Shown: positions 15,139 through 25,589 of the stretch, in pieces
Position numbering within the stretch: position 1 is the stretch's first letter
Layout: every line of letters starts with the position of its first letter
Assembly (NCBI GenBank): GCA_002355455.1
Contig: AP017375.1
Coordinates: 620,001-684,000 of the forward strand
DNA: 64,000 bases
Direction of reading: 5' to 3'
From: Stanieria sp. NIES-3757
GTDB lineage: Bacteria; Cyanobacteriota; Cyanobacteriia; Cyanobacteriales; Xenococcaceae
Notes under the pieces: generated by a model
The model's input: the letters and a program-made list of their open reading frames with translations, nothing else
Told to the model about the DNA's origin: nothing
The model's database searches: none
Made by a program: the position numbers and the translations under genes

Positions 15139-16747
15139 ATCATCTCATTTCCCCAACTTATCGCGATGGTTTTGGCTCAAGTTGAATCATAAATCTAGGG
15201 AATGGTTGGGGTTAAGCAGTATCTGTCTTGCAGCCTCGATCTTATTTGGATTGAACTTGGGAGAAACTACTCTCAGAGATTGGGATGAAGGTATTGTTGC
15301 TAGTGTGGCGCGTGAAATTTGGCGTTCTTTTGACAATGGAAACAACTGGCTTTACCCAACCATTAATGGAGGTCAACCCTATTGGAATAAACCTCCCCTA
15401 GTTCATTGGTTGATTGCTTGTGCTTATAGTTGGTTTGGAGTCAACGAATTTAGCACGAGAATCTTCCCTGCCATGTTATCGGCTTTATCCGTTCCTCTGC
15501 TTTATGGAATTGGCAAAGAAATTTTTACAGAGTCCAAAGCCGTCATTTTTTCCACTTTAGTTTATCTAACTTTACTACCAGTAGCTCGCCATGGCAGACT
15601 AGCGATGCTAGATGGAGCAATTGTTTGTTTTTTAAACCTGACTATTTGGTTTCTCTTACGTTCCCGTCGCCATCTCCGCAATTTACTAGGCGTAGGGTTG
15701 GGATTAGGTTTAATCTGCCTAACTAAAGGAATCATGCTCGGCTTGTTGCTAGGCGCGATCGCTGTATTATTTATAGCTTGGGATTGTCCGAGGCTACTGA
15801 AAAACCGATGGTTTTGGCAAGCAATTATTTTAGGAATAATTCCAGTTTTATTGTGGTACGGCTTACAATATTCGCGTTATGGGTCGGAATTTCTGGGTAT
15901 AAGTTTAGGCGATCAAACTTTTAGTCGTATTTGGTCATCAGTAAATGACCGCGAAGGTTCACCTTGGTATTATTTGCTAGAAATTCTTAAATATACTTTC
16001 CCATGGCTGCTGTTTTTACCTGGGGGTGTGTTAAGCGCGTTTACTAATCGTTCCTCAAGTTGGGCAAAGCTAACTCTGGTTTGGAGTGGGGTTTATTTAG
16101 TGACAATTTCCCTGATGGCGACTAAACTACCTTGGTATGTTTTCCCAATTTATCCAGCTTTATCATTATTAACAGGAGCTAATTTAACTAAAATTTGGCA
16201 TTCTGGCAAAAAATATCCTGTTATTTGGAGAATAATCTTTATTATTTTGAGTTTAGCTTGTTATGTTGCCAGTATTTGGTTTGGTTTGCTTAGCCCTACT
16301 CCAGACTTCAATTTACTATTAGTCTTAGGAATAATGGCTGTGACTTTAACGATCGCTACAGTAATGCTGCTCAGGCAATCTCGACAATTTATCGTAACGC
16401 TTTTTATTGGTTTATACGTTGCTTTTTTATTGTTTTTTAGTGGTTCTCATTGGGTTTGGGAACTAGCCGAGGCTTATCCAGTTAAACCAGTAGCAGCTAT
16501 GCTCAAACAAGCAACCCCACCGCAACAAATTATTTATACTTCTTATTCTTATTATCGTCCTTCACTGAACTTTTATAGCGATCGCGTTATTGTTCCAATA
16601 AATCATGAAGAATTAACCAATCATTGGCAACACAAACAACCTATTTATTTTCTGATTGAACCTTCTTTAAGCGAACAACTTCATTTAGAACCTCGACAAG
16701 TTTTAGGAGCAAGCAACCAATGGCAATTGATTACTAAAAAAAATTAA
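15128..16747 (+). CDS. GT39-type membrane glycosyltransferase (ArnT/PMT-like)
   Basis: About 540 residues with a cytosolic tip followed by about 11-12 hydrophobic segments. The catalytic Asp of the GT-C/PMT fold is in LRDWDEGIVASVAREIW, in the first periplasmic loop; YWNKPPLVHWL follows, as in ArnT-type enzymes. Such proteins move a sugar from a polyprenyl-phosphate carrier to lipid, protein or glycan on the periplasmic side. The best starts are the GTG at 15128 (MKSKSSHFPN), overlapping ssb by 11 bp, or an earlier GTG at 15101 with 38 bp overlap. It precedes the polysaccharide gene block. Confidence 0.85.
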   Translation: MKSKSSHFPNLSRWFWLKLNHKSREWLGLSSICLAASILFGLNLGETTLRDWDEGIVASVAREIWRSFDNGNNWLYPTINGGQPYWNKPPLVHWLIACAYSWFGVNEFSTRIFPAMLSALSVPLLYGIGKEIFTESKAVIFSTLVYLTLLPVARHGRLAMLDGAIVCFLNLTIWFLLRSRRHLRNLLGVGLGLGLICLTKGIMLGLLLGAIAVLFIAWDCPRLLKNRWFWQAIILGIIPVLLWYGLQYSRYGSEFLGISLGDQTFSRIWSSVNDREGSPWYYLLEILKYTFPWLLFLPGGVLSAFTNRSSSWAKLTLVWSGVYLVTISLMATKLPWYVFPIYPALSLLTGANLTKIWHSGKKYPVIWRIIFIILSLACYVASIWFGLLSPTPDFNLLLVLGIMAVTLTIATVMLLRQSRQFIVTLFIGLYVAFLLFFSGSHWVWELAEAYPVKPVAAMLKQATPPQQIIYTSYSYYRPSLNFYSDRVIVPINHEELTNHWQHKQPIYFLIEPSLSEQLHLEPRQVLGASNQWQLITKKN

Positions 16748-17218
16748 CTTAAAAATTTATTGTAGTAACTTAAGTTAAAAAATGAACTTTAATTAAATCA
16801 ATAACACTTATTTTAATTTAGAGATTTTGCTTAATTAATCGCTCAAGCAAGTCTTTCTAATTTAATGAACCATAAGTTTAAACTAGGCTTTAAACTTATG
16901 ATTTAAATTTTCCAGATATATATTAACTTAATTACTTTAAAAAGTAATATTTGGTTAAAAATTTTCTTCATGATTAGCTTAAAATGCTGAAACTGGCAAT
17001 CAAAAACCAGTGACTAAATAAAAATTAAATTAGCTTAAAAATAAATTTACAAAATCGACAATTATACTACCCAATTAATTTGGGTTATTTGGGTTATTTG
17101 GTTAGCCAATTTTTTTTTGACTAACATAATTACTTATTTAAAATATATGATATTTTAGATTTAGCTTTAGCTAAGTTTAATTGGATTAAACCAAGTTATA
17201 AACCAGCTATATTTTTAA
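16748..17218. other. AT-rich spacer with an inverted repeat
   Basis: 471 bp without a gene. It holds a perfect 12-bp inverted repeat (arms CATAAGTTTAAA/TTTAAACTTATG, about 16870-16899) and a short tandem iteration of TTGGGTTATT near 17079-17105. Either may belong to the promoter region of the glycosyltransferase that follows. Confidence 0.45.
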
Positions 17219-18385
17219 TTGAAAAAGGTAATATGTCCTAAACCAACTGTGGAATTAAAATATGCTCTAATTCATGAATGGTTAACCCCCAAAGCAACAG
17301 GAGGGTCAGAGTTAGTAGTCAAAGAAATACTTAAATATATTGACGCTGACCTTTACGCTTTAATTGATTTTGAATCAGTTAATCCCCAGAGCTACCTATA
17401 TAAAAGATCTATCGGCACAACTTTTCTGCAAAATTTTCCCTTAGCTCGGAATGGGGTACAAAAATACTTGCCTTTATTACCACTAGCGATCGAGCAATTA
17501 GATTTAAAAAAATATGATGTAATTTTATCCTCCTCTCATGCAGTAGCTAAAGGAGTTTTAACCAGTCCCAATCAATTACATATTTGTTACTGTCATACTC
17601 CAATGCGCTATGCTTGGGATTTAACTTTTGATTATCTCAACGAAAGTAAAGCAGGAAAAGGAATTCCAGGAATTTTGACTCGGTATATCTTACATCAACT
17701 CCGCCAATGGGATGTTGTGTCTGCCAACCGAGTCGATTATTTTATTGCTAATTCCAATCATACTGCTCGTCGAATTTGGCGTTGTTATCGTCGACAAGCA
17801 AAAGTGATTTATCCTCCAGTCGAGAGCGATCGCTTTGCAGTTCAATTCGACAAAGAAGATTTTTATCTTACTGTATCCCGTCTCGTTAGCTATAAACAGA
17901 TACTGATTATTGTTAAAGCATTTAATCAACTGCAAAAACCTTTAGTTATTATTGGTGAAGGTTCTCAACTGACACAAATTTGCCAATTAGCAAAGCCGAA
18001 TATCACCGTTTTAGGTTTTCAGCCTATTCAAGTAGTAACAGAATACATGGCAAAAGCCAAAGCCTTTGTTTATGCTGCTTGTGAAGATTTTGGAATTGCT
18101 TTAGTTGAGGCGCAAGCTTGTGGTACGCCAGTCATTGCCTACGGAGGAGGTGGTGCCTTAGAAACTGTCAAAGATATTCGTCACAACCCACAATCAGGAA
18201 CTGGTTTATTCTTTAGAAAACAAACACCAGAAGCTATAGTGGATGCTGTTGAAACTTTTGAAAAATTACAAAGTCAAATTGATCCAGAAAATTGTCGCTT
18301 GCAAGCAGACAAATTTAACCCGAAAATCTTTAAAAAGTCCTATCTGGAGTTTGTCGACAACTGCTGTCGGGAATTTCAGTTTTGA
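17219..18385 (+). CDS. Family 4 glycosyltransferase
   Basis: About 380-388 residues with GT-B fold. The N-terminal ALIHEWLTPKATGGSELVV and CYCHTPMRYAWDL blocks are typical of mannosyl- and rhamnosyl-transferases of polysaccharide clusters. The C-terminal EDFGIALVEAQACGTPVIAYGGGGALETV contains the conserved EX7E nucleotide-sugar site. The start is uncertain: TTG at 17219 is possible, but GTG at 17249 (MELKYALIHEWL) gives a more family-like N-terminus. It is followed 116 bp later by a sugar transferase, consistent with a lipid-linked glycan pathway. Confidence 0.9.
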   Translation: MKKVICPKPTVELKYALIHEWLTPKATGGSELVVKEILKYIDADLYALIDFESVNPQSYLYKRSIGTTFLQNFPLARNGVQKYLPLLPLAIEQLDLKKYDVILSSSHAVAKGVLTSPNQLHICYCHTPMRYAWDLTFDYLNESKAGKGIPGILTRYILHQLRQWDVVSANRVDYFIANSNHTARRIWRCYRRQAKVIYPPVESDRFAVQFDKEDFYLTVSRLVSYKQILIIVKAFNQLQKPLVIIGEGSQLTQICQLAKPNITVLGFQPIQVVTEYMAKAKAFVYAACEDFGIALVEAQACGTPVIAYGGGGALETVKDIRHNPQSGTGLFFRKQTPEAIVDAVETFEKLQSQIDPENCRLQADKFNPKIFKKSYLEFVDNCCREFQF

Positions 18386-18501
18386 AACTGACAAAATATA
18401 ATTAGATTCTAATTAGATTCTGTCACCAGATGTTCCATATTTTTGGCTTTCTGGATTTATGATTGGGACTGTGTGGTGTGATGTGATGTGTAAGGAGTGA
18501 G

Positions 18502-19233
18502 ATGACTGTTAACAGCCAACCCATCTCCGTCAAGCTTGTACAAGGGTTTTTCAAAAGAGGTTTAAACTCTTTCATTAACTTAAAACAACCAAAAACCCTG
18601 TCTTTAATAGCTTTAGACGGAAATTTTACTAAACGTTTGTTTGATATTTGTTTTTCGTTATTTGTATTAATTTTCTTTTCCCCGATTTATCTTGTTTTAG
18701 CAGCTTTAATTGCGATTAGTTCACCAGGACCAATTTTTTACGTCCAAAAAAGAATTGGTAAAGATTTCAAATCTTTCAGTTGTATCAAATTTAGAACCAT
18801 GGTGAATAATGCGGACGAAATGCTAGAAATGATCATGGCAGATTCACCTCAAATGCGAGATGAATTTGAAGATAGTTTTAAATTAAAACAAGACCCCAGA
18901 ATAACGCTAATTGGCAAATTCCTTCGTCTTACCAGTCTCGATGAATTTCCTCAGTTTTGGAACGTTCTGATTGGTGATATGAGTGTGGTGGGACCCCGAC
19001 CTTTAGTACCAGAAGAACTGTATAAATACGGTCATAAAATTAATACCGTATTGACAATCAAACCAGGAATCACAGGATTGTGGCAGGTATCGGGAAGAAA
19101 TGATATTCCTTATCCAAAAAGAGTTCACATAGATGTGTACTATGCAACTAGCCATAATTGGTTGCTAGATATATGGATTGTGATTAAAACTATTGGTATC
19201 GTTATTTTTCCTCGTAATAATGGTGCTTACTAA
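18502..19233 (+). CDS. Polyisoprenyl-phosphate sugar-1-phosphate transferase (WbaP/ExoY type)
   Basis: 243 residues. One membrane segment (about residues 50-72) is followed by SPGPIFYVQKRIGKD, CIKFRTM, LTSLDEFPQFWNVLIGDMS and VGPRPLVPEE, the full signature of monotopic phosphoglycosyl transferases. The Asp-Glu pair in SLDEFPQ is catalytic. The C-terminal GITGLWQVSGR and VYYATSHNW also fit. It would load the first sugar phosphate onto undecaprenyl phosphate at the inner membrane. It lacks the N-terminal four-helix and CoA-binding-like parts of WcaJ, so it is the short ExoY-like form. Confidence 0.93.
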   Translation: MTVNSQPISVKLVQGFFKRGLNSFINLKQPKTLSLIALDGNFTKRLFDICFSLFVLIFFSPIYLVLAALIAISSPGPIFYVQKRIGKDFKSFSCIKFRTMVNNADEMLEMIMADSPQMRDEFEDSFKLKQDPRITLIGKFLRLTSLDEFPQFWNVLIGDMSVVGPRPLVPEELYKYGHKINTVLTIKPGITGLWQVSGRNDIPYPKRVHIDVYYATSHNWLLDIWIVIKTIGIVIFPRNNGAY

Positions 19234-19252
19234 GTTCGGCAAATTGATTTAT

Positions 19253-19311
19253 AAATCTACCGATAATTAGGATTAAGATTATAATTTCTTAGAGGTAATC
19301 GGTAGATTTTT
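19253..19311 (+). terminator. Long-loop terminator-like hairpin after the sugar transferase
   Basis: The arms AAATCTACCGAT and ATCGGTAGATTT form a perfect 12-bp stem around a 34-nt loop, and the right arm runs into TT. It lies 19 bp after the stop codon and about 95 bp before gmd, so gmd probably has its own promoter. Confidence 0.6.
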
Positions 19312-19406
19312 AGGTTAATTTAGTAAAAACAATCAACCAGTCTCTTGACTGTAAATCAGCAGCAGTCAGTAACCCGGAATTTAATTACATCATTTGGAAA
19401 TCTAGC

Positions 19407-20480
19407 ATGAGTGAACCCAAACGCGCCCTAATTACAGGTATTACAGGTCAAGATGGTTCTTATTTGAGCGAGTTTTTATTAGCAAAGGGCTACGAAGTAC
19501 ACGGCATTATCCGCAGAACCTCTACTTTTAATACAGATAGAATCGATCATATTTATGTCGATCCTCACAGTCCAGAAGCAAGATTATTTTTGCATTATGG
19601 CGACTTAACTGATGGTACAACTTTAAGACGTATTTTAGAAGAAGTTAAGCCAGTCGAAATTTATAATTTAGGAGCGCAATCCCATGTTCGGGTTAGTTTT
19701 GATTCGCCTGAATATACAGTCGATTCAGTAGGGATGGGAACGCTGAGAATTTTAGAAGCCATTCGGGATTATCAGAGAAGAACTGGAATTGAAGTTAGAT
19801 TTTATCAAGCAGGCTCTTCGGAAATGTTTGGTAAAGTGGTAGAAGTTCCTCAAAAAGAGACTACACCTTTTTATCCTCGCAGCCCTTATGCCTGTGCGAA
19901 GGTATATGCTCATTGGCAAACAGTGAACTATCGCGAATCTTATTCTTTGTTTGCTTGTAACGGTATTTTATTTAATCATGAATCCCCTCGTCGAGGAGAA
20001 ACTTTTGTCACTAGAAAAATTACTCGTGCTTTAGCGAGAATTGTGGCTGGTACACAAAAGAAACTCTATTTAGGTAATTTAGATTCTAAAAGAGATTGGG
20101 GCTATGCTAAAGATTATGTTCAAGCAATGTGGCTGATGCTGCAACAGCAAGAAGCGGATGATTATGTAGTAGCAACAGGAGAAACTCATTCGATTCGAGA
20201 GTTTTTAGATATTGCTTTTAGTTATGTCAATTTAAATTGGCAAGATTATGTGGCTTTTGACCCTCGTTATTTACGTCCAGCCGAAGTAGATTTACTCATT
20301 GGCGATCCTGCTAAAGCCAAGCAAAAATTGGGTTGGCAACCCTCAGTAACTTTTGAAGGTTTGGTTAAATTAATGGTAGACGCAGATTTAGCTGCTTTAG
20401 GTCTTCCTACTCCTAGTGGTAGTAAAGGCGAAACTGATAATGCTTCAATTCGTCAAGGTCTTGCCGTAACTGTAGATTAA
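19407..20480 (+). CDS. gmd: GDP-mannose 4,6-dehydratase
   Basis: 357 residues. It converts GDP-D-mannose to GDP-4-dehydro-6-deoxy-D-mannose. Visible marks are the Rossmann start [19 protein letters not shown], the [16 protein letters not shown] segment, the catalytic SSEMFGK region (Ser/Glu) and the [15 protein letters not shown] motif with Tyr and Lys. The last 30 or so residues ([15 protein letters not shown]) extend past the usual end. The next gene is its pathway partner, 53 bp downstream. Confidence 0.97.
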   Translation: MSEPKRALITGITGQDGSYLSEFLLAKGYEVHGIIRRTSTFNTDRIDHIYVDPHSPEARLFLHYGDLTDGTTLRRILEEVKPVEIYNLGAQSHVRVSFDSPEYTVDSVGMGTLRILEAIRDYQRRTGIEVRFYQAGSSEMFGKVVEVPQKETTPFYPRSPYACAKVYAHWQTVNYRESYSLFACNGILFNHESPRRGETFVTRKITRALARIVAGTQKKLYLGNLDSKRDWGYAKDYVQAMWLMLQQQEADDYVVATGETHSIREFLDIAFSYVNLNWQDYVAFDPRYLRPAEVDLLIGDPAKAKQKLGWQPSVTFEGLVKLMVDADLAALGLPTPSGSKGETDNASIRQGLAVTVD

Positions 20481-20533
20481 GTTAATTAAATGTATGATTA
20501 CTCATAAGTAATTCACCAAAGATTGGGAAAATA

Positions 20534-21472
20534 ATGCTAAGTTTGAGCGAGCAAAGAATTTTGGTTACTGGTGGTGCAGGCTTTTTGGGCAAGCAGGTCA
20601 TCAACCAATTGATAGTAGCTGGAGCAAATCCTGATAAAATTACTATAACGCGATCGCGTGATTGTGACCTCCGTGACCTTGATAATTGTAAACGAGCAGC
20701 CGAACACCAAGATATTATTATTCATTTAGCTGCTCATGTAGGGGGAATTGGTTTAAATCGAGAAAAACCAGCCGAATTATTCTACGATAACCTGATGATG
20801 GGAACGCAGTTAATTCATTCTGCCTACCAAGCAGGGGTGAAAAAGTTTGTTTGCGTGGGAACTATTTGCGCCTATCCCAAATTTACCCCCGTTCCTTTTC
20901 ATGAGGACGATCTTTGGAATGGTTATCCCGAAGAAACTAATGCTCCCTACGGAATTGCTAAAAAAGCTCTACTGGTACAATTACAATCTTATCGTCAGCA
21001 GTACGGCTTTAATGGGATTTATCTTTTACCAGTAAATTTGTATGGCCCTGAAGATAATTTTGACCCCCGTAGTTCCCATGTCATTCCCGCTTTAATTCGT
21101 AAGGTTTACGAAGCGCAACAAAGAGGAGACAAGCAGCTACCTGTCTGGGGTGATGGTAGTCCTACTCGTGAGTTTTTGTATTCTACAGATGCAGCATTAG
21201 GAATCGTTATGGCGACTCAAAACTATAACGAGTCTGAACCAGTTAATTTGGGAACTAACTATGAAATTTCTATTAAAGATTTAGTTGAATTAATCTGTGA
21301 ATTAATGGAATTTGATGGAGAAATTATTTGGGAAACAGATAAACCTAATGGTCAACCTCGTCGCTGTTTGGATACTACTAGAGCGAAACAAAAATTTGGT
21401 TTTATAGCTCAAACAGAATTTAGACAAGGATTAAAAAATACAATTGATTGGTATCGGCAAAATGCTGAATAG
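20534..21472 (+). CDS. fcl: GDP-L-fucose synthase
   Basis: 312 residues. It is an epimerase-reductase that turns the Gmd product into GDP-L-fucose with NADPH. The start [16 protein letters not shown] is the nucleotide-binding loop. [19 protein letters not shown] and [17 protein letters not shown] hold the catalytic Cys, Tyr and Lys of the SDR fold. Together with gmd and the neighbouring glycosyltransferases this supplies fucose for a surface polysaccharide. Confidence 0.96.
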   Translation: MLSLSEQRILVTGGAGFLGKQVINQLIVAGANPDKITITRSRDCDLRDLDNCKRAAEHQDIIIHLAAHVGGIGLNREKPAELFYDNLMMGTQLIHSAYQAGVKKFVCVGTICAYPKFTPVPFHEDDLWNGYPEETNAPYGIAKKALLVQLQSYRQQYGFNGIYLLPVNLYGPEDNFDPRSSHVIPALIRKVYEAQQRGDKQLPVWGDGSPTREFLYSTDAALGIVMATQNYNESEPVNLGTNYEISIKDLVELICELMEFDGEIIWETDKPNGQPRRCLDTTRAKQKFGFIAQTEFRQGLKNTIDWYRQNAE

Positions 21473-21547
21473 TGATTAATCAATAAGATTGATAAGTATT
21501 TTAGTTTTTGTCAGATTTACTATTTTAAGATTAAAAATTGTTTTTCA

Positions 21548-21587
21548 AGGTTGGATTAAGGTGATTTTAATTCAACCTAATTTTTTT
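21548..21587 (+). terminator. Terminator after fcl
   Basis: The stem AGGTTGGATT/AATTCAACCT, with one G-U pair, is followed by a run of seven T. It lies 75 bp after the fcl stop. The remaining spacer up to 21941 (about 350 bp) is AT-rich and shows no ORF. Confidence 0.65.
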
Positions 21588-21941
21588 ATGAAATAGGTAA
21601 TTGATCGAGATATTTAATTTGATTAAATAATTTTTTGTTTTTTAGCTACTAGCTGTTAGCTGAATTTTTATTAAAAGTTCAACTAGTTGCATTATTTTTT
21701 TATATTTTATAGTGTCTATCTCTTAATAATTTGTTTTGAATTTTTGAGCAATCGGGAAGAAATAGGGAAGTAAAGTAAAAAGTATTAAACTGAAATCATA
21801 GAAGTAACTAAATTATTCAAGTCAACCAATAGTCCTATGCGACAATCTTAATTGAACTGTTTCTAAATTTTACTAAACTAATTCTCGATCTTGATCAAGT
21901 TTTCAGGTAATAGCCTAATTTCAAGTTTTAACTAGCAAACT

Positions 21942-24344
21942 ATGTCAGCCAAGCTGCCAAGGCGGAGAAAATCTGCAATTTTTAGTCAAGTTTCTCTACA
22001 AAACGTTCTTACTATTCCTTTTTTGCTACAAATCTTTGTCATAGTTGGATTAGTAGGCTATTTCTCCTTTCGTAATGGACAACAGACAGTTAACCAAGTT
22101 GCCACTCAATTACGTGAAAAAGTAATTGTTAGTGTTGAGCAACAACTACAAAATTATTTAGAAAAACCCCAATTAATTGTTCAATTCAATCAACAAGCAC
22201 TCAAATTAGAACAACTATCTTTTACAAAATTTCCTGCTTTAGAAGAACATCTTTGGCGACAAATTCAGATGTTTAACTCGGTATATGCAATTTATTTAGG
22301 TAATGAGCAAGGAAAATTTGCTTATGTTAAAAAAGAAACTGATGGTTCATTCATTGCTAAACCTGTAGAAGTAATACCTCAACGTCAAGCATATTTATTA
22401 GATGCTCAAGGAAAAAGAAGCAAGTTAATTGAAAGCGATCGCTATGACCCTCGTATTAGACCTTGGTATCTCAAAACTATTCATACCAATCGCCGTAATT
22501 GGAGTGAGGTTTATACTTTTACTGGTGGTGAGTTAGGAATTACCGCTTCGGGACCTTTATATGACAGACAAGGTAATTTTCAAGGAGTAGTTGGTGTCGA
22601 TTTAGTTCTTGGTTTAATTAGCGATGTATTGAGACAAATTGAAATTAGTCCTCACGGCGAAATTTTTATTGTCGATAGAGACGGTTTTTTGATCGCTACT
22701 TCTACCAATGAAGAACCTTTTATTCACACTGGGATTAATCTAAGAGAGCAAAGTATTAAAGCTACGGATAGTGGTAACCCTGTCATTAAAAATACTGCTC
22801 GATATTTAACCAAAAATTTTCAGAATCTTAATCGAATCGACCAGACAGAACAAGTAGATTTTTTACTCGATGGTAAAAAACAATTAGTACAGGTATTACC
22901 CTATCAGGATCAATTAGGTTTAGATTGGCTGATTGTGGTTGTCGTCCCAGAAGCAGATTTTATGCAAGGGATTAATGCCAACGGTCGCATGACCATTTGG
23001 TTGTGTTTGCTGGCTTTGGTTTTAGCCAGTCTGGTCGGTATTTTAACTTCTCGTGTTCTTGCTCAACCTATTTTGCGTTTGAGTCAGGCAAGTCAAATTA
23101 TCGCTCAAAGTACGCGCTTAAGAAATACAGCTACTGATTTATATCCAATTGTTAGGGTCAAGGGAATTAAGGAATTAGAAGTTCTAGCTGAATCTTTTAA
23201 TGAAATGACTCATCGGTTAAAAGCTGCTTTTGTGGATTTAGACCGAACTAATCAAGATTTAGAATTAAGAGTAGAGCAAAGAACCGCAGCGTTACTTCAA
23301 GCTAAACAAGCTGCTGATGCTGCTAATCAGGCAAAAAGTGAATTTTTGGCGAATATGAGCCATGAATTACGAACTCCTCTCAATGCTATCCTTGGTTTTA
23401 CTCAATTATTATTACAAGATTCCTCGCTTAATCCGAAACAGCTACAAAATTTGGAGATTATTAATAATAGCGGAGAACATTTATTAACTTTGATCAATGA
23501 TGTCTTGGAAATGTCTAGGCTACAAGCAGGGCGAGTTACTCTTCAAATAGAAAGCTTCGATCTCGACAAAATGCTGAATGATTTGGAAATAATGTTTAAA
23601 CCAAGAGCAGATGCTAAAAACTTAGAGCTTTCTTTTGAATATGATGCTAATATTCCTCAATTTATCCAAACTGACCAACAGAAATTGCGTCAAGTTTTAA
23701 TTAATCTCCTCAGTAACGCTCTCAAATTTACTCAAGTAGGAGCGATCGCATTAAGAGTATCATCTTTGAGTTGTAATTCTAAAACCCAATTAAACACGAT
23801 TGACCAACCACAAATGACTCTTACTTTTGAAGTTGAAGATACTGGTTGTGGTATTGCTGCTTCTGAATTTGAATTAATTTTTGATGCTTTTGCTCAGGCA
23901 AAAAAAGCTCCTAAAAAGCATGAGGGTACAGGATTAGGATTAGCAATTAGTAAGCAATTTATTCGTTTATTGGGAGGAGATCTTTCTGTTAGTAGTGTTG
24001 TGGGTCAAGGAACAATTTTAAAATTTTATTTGCCAGTCTTACTCACTGACGATAGCTCTTTACCAACTGTATTATCTGTTCCCAGATTTAGAGGTGCAGT
24101 TACCCAACCACAAGAAGAATTATGTGCTACATCTATTCAAAATCTGCCTGTTGAGTGGATTGATAGACTTCATCAGGCTGCGATCGAAGTTGATGGAGAA
24201 TTAATTCTCCAGTTGATCGAACAAATTTCTCACCATAATTCTGCTTTGGCTGATAGACTAACTCGGTTAGTTAACAATTTTGAATACGATGAAATTCTAG
24301 AATTAAGTGAGCAGGCAAAGGCTGGCACTTCGGGATCTCACTAA
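21942..24344 (+). CDS. Membrane sensor histidine kinase (Cache-HAMP-HisKA-HATPase)
   Basis: 800 residues. TM1 lies near 25-45. A double-Cache sensor (about 50-340) is recognisable from [20 protein letters not shown], from [15 protein letters not shown] and from [11 protein letters not shown]2 lies near 353-373, followed by HAMP and a coiled coil. HisKA has [19 protein letters not shown] with the phospho-accepting His. HATPase has [16 protein letters not shown] and GTGLGL. The tail after the kinase core ([17 protein letters not shown] onward) looks like the segment that usually follows a receiver domain, but no receiver is present. The partner response regulator is not adjacent. The Cache domain suggests a small organic ligand outside the membrane. 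Confidence 0.93.
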   Translation: MSAKLPRRRKSAIFSQVSLQNVLTIPFLLQIFVIVGLVGYFSFRNGQQTVNQVATQLREKVIVSVEQQLQNYLEKPQLIVQFNQQALKLEQLSFTKFPALEEHLWRQIQMFNSVYAIYLGNEQGKFAYVKKETDGSFIAKPVEVIPQRQAYLLDAQGKRSKLIESDRYDPRIRPWYLKTIHTNRRNWSEVYTFTGGELGITASGPLYDRQGNFQGVVGVDLVLGLISDVLRQIEISPHGEIFIVDRDGFLIATSTNEEPFIHTGINLREQSIKATDSGNPVIKNTARYLTKNFQNLNRIDQTEQVDFLLDGKKQLVQVLPYQDQLGLDWLIVVVVPEADFMQGINANGRMTIWLCLLALVLASLVGILTSRVLAQPILRLSQASQIIAQSTRLRNTATDLYPIVRVKGIKELEVLAESFNEMTHRLKAAFVDLDRTNQDLELRVEQRTAALLQAKQAADAANQAKSEFLANMSHELRTPLNAILGFTQLLLQDSSLNPKQLQNLEIINNSGEHLLTLINDVLEMSRLQAGRVTLQIESFDLDKMLNDLEIMFKPRADAKNLELSFEYDANIPQFIQTDQQKLRQVLINLLSNALKFTQVGAIALRVSSLSCNSKTQLNTIDQPQMTLTFEVEDTGCGIAASEFELIFDAFAQAKKAPKKHEGTGLGLAISKQFIRLLGGDLSVSSVVGQGTILKFYLPVLLTDDSSLPTVLSVPRFRGAVTQPQEELCATSIQNLPVEWIDRLHQAAIEVDGELILQLIEQISHHNSALADRLTRLVNNFEYDEILELSEQAKAGTSGSH

Positions 24345-24381
24345 AACAATTTAATCAAAAATCTTTAAGATTAATTTTTTA

Positions 24382-24609
24382 TTACTGAGGTGTTTGTTGT
24401 AAATCAGGTCTTTCTTCAGCTACGATCGCACCTTCGACAGGACATACTTGTAAACAGATCCCACAATCAATACAAGTGGCAAAATCGATCCAATACCATT
24501 CTGTACCTTTGACGTTTTTTCCTGGTCCTGGATGAATACAAGCAACGGGGCAAGCATCGACACAATCAGCTACGCCTTCACAAGTTTCGGTAACAATTGT
24601 ATGGGGCAA
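24382..24609 (-). CDS. Ferredoxin with two iron-sulfur sites
   Basis: 75 residues, starting at TTG 24609 (MPHTIVTETCEGVADC). Two cysteine sets, CEGVADCVDACPVAC and CIDCGICLQVCPVEG, form a bacterial-type 7Fe/8Fe ferredoxin. The short loop CIHPGPGKN between them and the C-terminal EERPDLQQTP are typical of the conserved cyanobacterial protein. It carries electrons in the cytosol; the redox partner is unknown. It is convergent with the histidine kinase gene. Confidence 0.93.
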   Translation of the reverse strand: MPHTIVTETCEGVADCVDACPVACIHPGPGKNVKGTEWYWIDFATCIDCGICLQVCPVEGAIVAEERPDLQQTPQ

Positions 24610-24682
24610 GGTATTTTACTCCTACGATAATTGAGCAAAGAAATTGTAACAAAATTTATTTTTAATTAAAAGTTGCTAAGTT

Positions 24683-24722
24683 ATGTAACTGGTGGAACGC
24701 CAGTCGCAGCCTGCTGCGACTT
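24683..24722. repeat. GC-rich hairpin repeat, second copy of the 10569 family
   Basis: The core palindrome is GTCGCAG-CCTG-CTGCGAC. It is joined to GGAACGCCAGT, the reverse complement of the border word at 10610-10621. It fills the space between the ferredoxin start and the DUF2993 gene stop, where it may also work as a transcription stop. Confidence 0.6.
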
Positions 24723-24728
24723 TTAGCT

Positions 24729-25532
24729 TTAGCCAACTTGAGGAACTCTTTCGATTTGAGCATAACCGCTAAATAACAAGTTTTTTCCCTCAGTTTCTAA
24801 GCGATTTAGTCGCATTGTGACCCCATCCAAATCAAATCGGTCTAAATCTACCATTTCATTGAGAATTTCTCCTAATGCGGTAGTAAGTTTTTGGGATAAT
24901 TCCTGTAACTCTTCGGGAATCGGATCTGGGTCAAACTGAAGATTACCAAAAATAATTTTTCTTCTTCTAGCAACTTCTAGAGTACAACGGAAACTAACAG
25001 GAACACTGCGCTCACTCCAAGAGGCTTTAGCAAAAAATTTGATGCTGTTGTTGGGTAATAACTGTACTTCTACATCGGTAAAAGAAACAGGTTCGCCACC
25101 TGATATCTCGGTTAAAGCAGGTAAATCGAGATTTTCTAATCTTTTTCTGACTAAATCCGCCTTAAATGATTTATTAATATCGGTTTCGGTTAATTTAACT
25201 TGCGCGATCGCTTGAGTTGGTTGTTTGAGTGAGATTTTCCCTTGTAATACTGAACTAAAGTCAAGTGCTACTGTATCAGTTTCAAAAGACATCTCTTCGG
25301 TGCGAAAATCACGCCGAATTACCAAGCCACGACCACTCATTTTAAAGCTATCAATCGTTCCTTGTAACAACTTACTAGAAGGATGACAGCGAACCGCAAC
25401 CTCTACTAACTCGCTACGAGTAAATAAGTGGCGGATGGTATTACTAGCTACGGTGTTGAGCAGATTTTCTCCCCAATCCCCGCCTCGATCTTTATTAAAG
25501 CCAACAAACCCACCAAACATAAAGCTACTCAT
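24729..25532 (-). CDS. DUF2993 family protein
   Basis: 267 residues. The pattern NTVASNTIRHLFTRSELVEVAVRCHPSSKLLQGTIDSFKMSGRGL is the N-terminal block of the DUF2993 (LmeA-like) family. It is followed by repeated beta strands such as VSFTDVEVQLLPNNSI. The family is thought to have a lipid-binding-like beta fold. No signal peptide is evident. A second DUF2993 protein is encoded at 57992. Function in cyanobacteria is not established. Confidence 0.82.
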   Translation of the reverse strand: MSSFMFGGFVGFNKDRGGDWGENLLNTVASNTIRHLFTRSELVEVAVRCHPSSKLLQGTIDSFKMSGRGLVIRRDFRTEEMSFETDTVALDFSSVLQGKISLKQPTQAIAQVKLTETDINKSFKADLVRKRLENLDLPALTEISGGEPVSFTDVEVQLLPNNSIKFFAKASWSERSVPVSFRCTLEVARRRKIIFGNLQFDPDPIPEELQELSQKLTTALGEILNEMVDLDRFDLDGVTMRLNRLETEGKNLLFSGYAQIERVPQVG

Positions 25533-25589
25533 AGAGCGACAGTCCTCTTCATTTGTAACAAAATATTAAGAACTAAGCAATTAATAATC

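Noticed and set aside
20641-20660. GCGATCGC palindromes as regulator binding sites
   Set aside because: They are HIP1 sites, very frequent across cyanobacterial genomes both in genes and in spacers, and not tied to one regulator.
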